DNA of 7,172 bases. Source: an uncultured Lachnoclostridium sp. (GTDB lineage: Bacteria > Bacillota > Clostridia > Lachnospirales > Lachnospiraceae). The notes under the pieces were generated by a model. That model had not been told where the DNA came from and made no database searches. It saw nothing but the letters and a program-made list of their open reading frames with translations. The translations under genes were made by a program, and so were the position numbers. The number at the start of each line of letters is the position of its first letter. Position 1 is the stretch's first letter. The stretch is taken from the NCBI GenBank assembly GCA_905212635.1, contig CAJMFH010000057.1:1-7172 (forward strand). The letters are read 5' to 3'. This document shows positions 5,109 to 7,172 of the stretch, piece by piece.

Positions 5109-6722
5109 ATGAACGTATGGGAAGGTAAAAGCGTTTTTGGTGGAATCGCAATTGGTCCTGTCGCTCTATTTGAAAAAGAGGAAGATCAGGTAAAACGCTA
5201 TTCGATCGAAGATGTGGAAAAGGAAAAGAAACGTTTTGAAGACGCAAAAGAAAAAGCCAAAGAAGAGCTTGCAGGCCTTTATGAAAAGGCATTAAAAGAA
5301 GTGGGCGAATCGGGTGCTATGATCTTTGATGTACATCAAATGATGTTAGATGATCTTGATTATGTGGAGTCAATCTTAAATATGATTGACACACAGAAGA
5401 TCAATGCGGAGTTTGCGGTAGCGACGACGGGTGACAATTTTTCCCAGATGTTTGCCGCAATGGATGACGATTATATGAAAGAACGTGCCGCCGATGTGCG
5501 CGACATTTCCAATCGTGTGATCCGCATTCTACAGGGAAAAGAAATGGGAGGGATTACCGGAAATCAGCCGGTCATCCTGCTTGCCGAAGATCTTGCCCCA
5601 AGTGAGACGGTACAACTTGATAAAAATCTGGTTTTGTCCTTTGTGACAAAACTGGGCTCGACCAATTCACATACAGCGATTTTAGCGCGGACGATGAATA
5701 TTCCGGCGCTGATCGGAGTACACTATCCGGCGGATATTGCCGGAAAAATGGCGATTGTCGATGGCTTTGAAGGAAAACTTATCGTGGAACCGGATGCCGA
5801 AACGCTGTCTCATTATGAGACGTTGCAGGCAGAAGAGAAGAAAAAACAGCAGCTCCTTCTCGAATTAAAAGGAAAAGAGACGGTTACAAAAGACGGCCGA
5901 AACATACATCTGTACGCCAATATTGGCGGAGTTGCTGATGTTGCCGATGTGTTGTCAAATGATGCAGCCGGGATCGGATTGTTCCGAAGTGAATTTTTGT
6001 ATCTGGAAAAGGATACGTATCCGACCGAAGAGGAACAATTCAAAGCCTATAAGACAGTCGTGGAAATGATGGCGGGAAAGAAGGTAATCATCCGTACTCT
6101 CGATATTGGAGCAGATAAACAGGTAGATTACTTTGAACTTGGTAAAGAAGAAAATCCGGCGATGGGCTACCGCGCGATCCGCATCTGTCTGGAACGGCCG
6201 GAAATTTTTAAAACCCAGCTGCGTGCAATTTACCGGGCAAGCCATTATGGAACGATCGCTATTATGTTCCCAATGATCATCTCGGTTCCGGAAGTGAAAA
6301 AGATCAAAGAAATTGTAAATGAGGTAAAGGAAGAACTGGACGCTCACGGAATTCCATACGGGAAGGTAGAACTTGGTATCATGATCGAGACGCCGGCAGC
6401 CGTAATGATCAGCGATCTTCTTGCGAAAGAAGTGGATTTCTTCAGTATAGGAACAAACGACCTCACCCAGTACACGCTGGCAATTGACCGCCAGAATCCA
6501 AGTTTGGATAATTTTTACAATTCCCACCACGAAGCCATCCTCCGTATGATCCGGATGGTAATCGACAATGGACACAAGGAAGGCTGCTGGGTTGGAATCT
6601 GCGGAGAACTTGGCGCAGATACGACACTCACAAAAACGTTTGTGGACATGGGAATTGATGAATTGTCCGTGACACCATCGATGGTATTGAAGGTAAGAGA
6701 AGCGGTGAGGGAGATCGGTTAG
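5109..6722 (+). CDS. ptsI: PTS Enzyme I (PEP-protein phosphotransferase)
   Basis: Enzyme I, 537 residues, takes phosphate from phosphoenolpyruvate and passes it to HPr, starting the relay. The HPr-binding and phosphohistidine part is N-terminal, with active His188 in GSTNSHTAILAR. The PEP-binding barrel is C-terminal, with Arg293 (LFRSEFLY), Arg329 (IIRTLDIGADKQ), Glu427 (IMIETPAA), Asn450-Asp451 (GTNDLTQY) and Cys498 (GICGELGAD), all matching E. coli positions shifted by 3 to 4. The loop before the active histidine reads GST-N, not the usual GGRT. It ends just after VLKVREAVREIG, about 30-40 residues short of the E. coli and Bacillus enzymes; from memory many Lachnospiraceae enzymes are similarly short, so it is probably intact. 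GGGAGG at 5096-5101 lies 7 bases before the ATG. Repeat elements start at its stop codon. Confidence 0.96.
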   Translation: MNVWEGKSVFGGIAIGPVALFEKEEDQVKRYSIEDVEKEKKRFEDAKEKAKEELAGLYEKALKEVGESGAMIFDVHQMMLDDLDYVESILNMIDTQKINAEFAVATTGDNFSQMFAAMDDDYMKERAADVRDISNRVIRILQGKEMGGITGNQPVILLAEDLAPSETVQLDKNLVLSFVTKLGSTNSHTAILARTMNIPALIGVHYPADIAGKMAIVDGFEGKLIVEPDAETLSHYETLQAEEKKKQQLLLELKGKETVTKDGRNIHLYANIGGVADVADVLSNDAAGIGLFRSEFLYLEKDTYPTEEEQFKAYKTVVEMMAGKKVIIRTLDIGADKQVDYFELGKEENPAMGYRAIRICLERPEIFKTQLRAIYRASHYGTIAIMFPMIISVPEVKKIKEIVNEVKEELDAHGIPYGKVELGIMIETPAAVMISDLLAKEVDFFSIGTNDLTQYTLAIDRQNPSLDNFYNSHHEAILRMIRMVIDNGHKEGCWVGICGELGADTTLTKTFVDMGIDELSVTPSMVLKVREAVREIG

Positions 6723-6826
6723 ATTGGTCAGCATCTTCCTTGGCAGGGACGAATTTCTGCGGAGGAGAATGCGGGATTTTCTTTCGAAGAAGGAAAGCAG
6801 ACACTTCGTGCAGAAAACTTGATAAG
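6722..6826 (+). repeat. 105-bp repeat, copy 1 (direct)
   Basis: This copy starts immediately at the ptsI stop codon (its first base is the last base of TAG) and runs to AACTTGATAAG. Aligned by eye with copy 2 it differs by about six or seven substitutions and two single-base indels over 105 positions, above 90 percent identity. A small hairpin CTTTC / GAAAG lies at 6781-6797. No start codon with a ribosome binding site supports a gene. It could instead be drawn from 6711, because the last 12 bases of ptsI (GAGATCGGTTAG) recur exactly in front of copy 2. Confidence 0.85.
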
Positions 6827-6931
6827 GAGATCGGTTAGCATCTTCCTTGGCAGGACGAATTTCTGCGGAGGAGAATGCGCGATTTCTTTCGAAGAAGGAA
6901 AGTGGACACTTGGTGCAGAAAACTTGATAAG
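6827..6931 (+). repeat. 103-105 bp repeat, copy 2 (direct)
   Basis: It follows copy 1 without a gap and begins GAGATCGGTTAGCATCTTCC, then tracks copy 1 to the shared end AACTTGATAAG. Its last bases form the outer base of the terminator stem. An unnatural-looking frame rich in Arg and Lys runs through it and the hairpin (6875-7096) but has no ribosome binding site, so I treat the unit as non-coding. Confidence 0.85.
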
Positions 6932-6993
6932 GTTAGAAAGAAAAAAGCATCGATTGCTGTGCAATCGGGCTTTTTCTTCTTTCTAACCTTATC
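6926..6993. terminator. Long symmetric intrinsic terminator of the operon, probably bidirectional
   Basis: The core is CGATTGC (6951-6957) paired with GCAATCG (6961-6967) around a TGT loop, continued after a small internal loop by GC/GC and by an A-tract (6941-6946) against TTTTT (6971-6975). The stem then extends outward through GATAAGGTTAGAAAG on the left and its complement on the right, ending at 6926 and 6993. Read on the plus strand it ends the ptsI transcript with a T-rich tail. Read on the minus strand the tail is TTTTTTC, so it could also stop transcription entering from the right. Confidence 0.88.
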
Positions 6994-7091
6994 TTCAAAC
7001 AGTTCTGCTCTCCGTGTCTCCTTCTTCTCCAGAAAGCCGTGCATTCTCAGCTCCGCAAAAATAGTCCCGCAAGAGAAGATGCTAACCGATT
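6988..7091 (-). repeat. About 103-bp repeat, copy 3 (inverted)
   Basis: The reverse complement begins ATCGGTTAGCATCTTC, contains a TGCGGAG block and GAGAATGC, then GAGAAGAAGGA, and ends GATAAG, in the same order and at nearly the same spacing as copies 1 and 2. By eye about three quarters of positions match. It spans 103 bp, equal to copy 2, and lies in opposite orientation across the terminator, so copies 2 and 3 with the stem make one inverted repeat centred near 6959. Confidence 0.75.
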
Positions 7092-7172
7092 TGTAGTGGC
7101 GACGGGGGACACCGCCAAAAAGTTAGACAGGAAGAAAAAAAGGGGTGCCTGTTGTCGCTATCCGGGAAGGGG
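7092..7172. other. Right edge, nothing recognised
   Basis: These 81 bases carry no supported gene. There is a seven-A run near 7135-7141 and a weak pairing of GACAGG with CCTGTTGTC (about 7126-7156). On the minus strand the A-run would be a U-tract, but there is no solid stem in front of it. The sequence is cut by the window end, so it could belong to a feature starting beyond it. Confidence 0.4.

Noticed and set aside
5955..6734. Long 259-codon minus-strand frame opposite ptsI
   Set aside because: It is antisense to the strongly conserved C-terminal half of Enzyme I, with His, Phe, Cys and Tyr-rich composition typical of a shadow frame and no promoter or ribosome binding site.
6722..7091. 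CRISPR-like array
   Set aside because: The units are over 100 bp, adjoin directly with no spacers, and one is inverted.
6728..7096. Several 69-78 codon frames on both strands in the repeat region
   Set aside because: They run through the terminator hairpin and the repeats, have poly-Lys/poly-Phe tracts from the A/T stem, and differ between repeat copies through single-base indels, so there is no sign of coding constraint.

Overview
This window looks like the chromosome of a low-to-moderate-GC Gram-positive gut anaerobe. The Shine-Dalgarno sites are strong (GGAGG types), GTG and TTG starts occur, and the PTS proteins have a clostridial flavour; Lachnospiraceae is my best guess, from memory of protein style and not from a search. 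The core, about 928-6990, is one complete plus-strand fructose phosphotransferase operon: fruR (DeoR-type regulator), fruK (1-phosphofructokinase), fruA (fructose EIIABC permease), an HPr gene and ptsI (Enzyme I). The gaps are a 4-bp overlap, 36, 37 and 18 nt, each gene has a good ribosome binding site, and I see no internal terminator. The operon encodes the whole phosphate relay PEP > EI > HPr > EIIA > EIIB > fructose, the kinase that uses the resulting fructose-1-phosphate, and the probable fructose-1-phosphate-responsive regulator.

The left 1-885 is different. It reads as a remnant of mobile-element DNA on the minus strand. From right to left it holds a possible C-terminal coding scrap (812-865), an intrinsic terminator with a UUCG loop (727-766), about 290 nt without a recognisable gene, a strong minus-strand promoter with a perfect 16-bp palindrome at its start point, a small acidic protein (135-368) of a type I associate with integrative elements, and twin hairpins at the extreme left (2-48) that resemble an IS200/IS605-type end. 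Unrelated-looking sequence leading into fruR begins around 866-890.

A near-consensus promoter (TTGACA, 17 bp, TATAAT) drives fruR. It is embedded in an array of 10-bp direct repeats with a TGAAAGA core, a very likely DeoR-type operator and so a probable autoregulation point.

The right end (6722-7091) holds the least ordinary structure: three copies of a 103-105 bp repeat starting directly at the ptsI stop codon. Two are direct and one is inverted, and the second and third flank a long, near-symmetrical, probably bidirectional terminator hairpin. The whole makes an inverted repeat with arms of roughly 130 bp. The last 80 bases hold nothing I recognise.

The most notable protein observation is that the operon's HPr keeps His15 but has Arg where Gram-positive HPr proteins carry the regulatory Ser46. 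It should transfer phosphate but should not be a target of HPr kinase.
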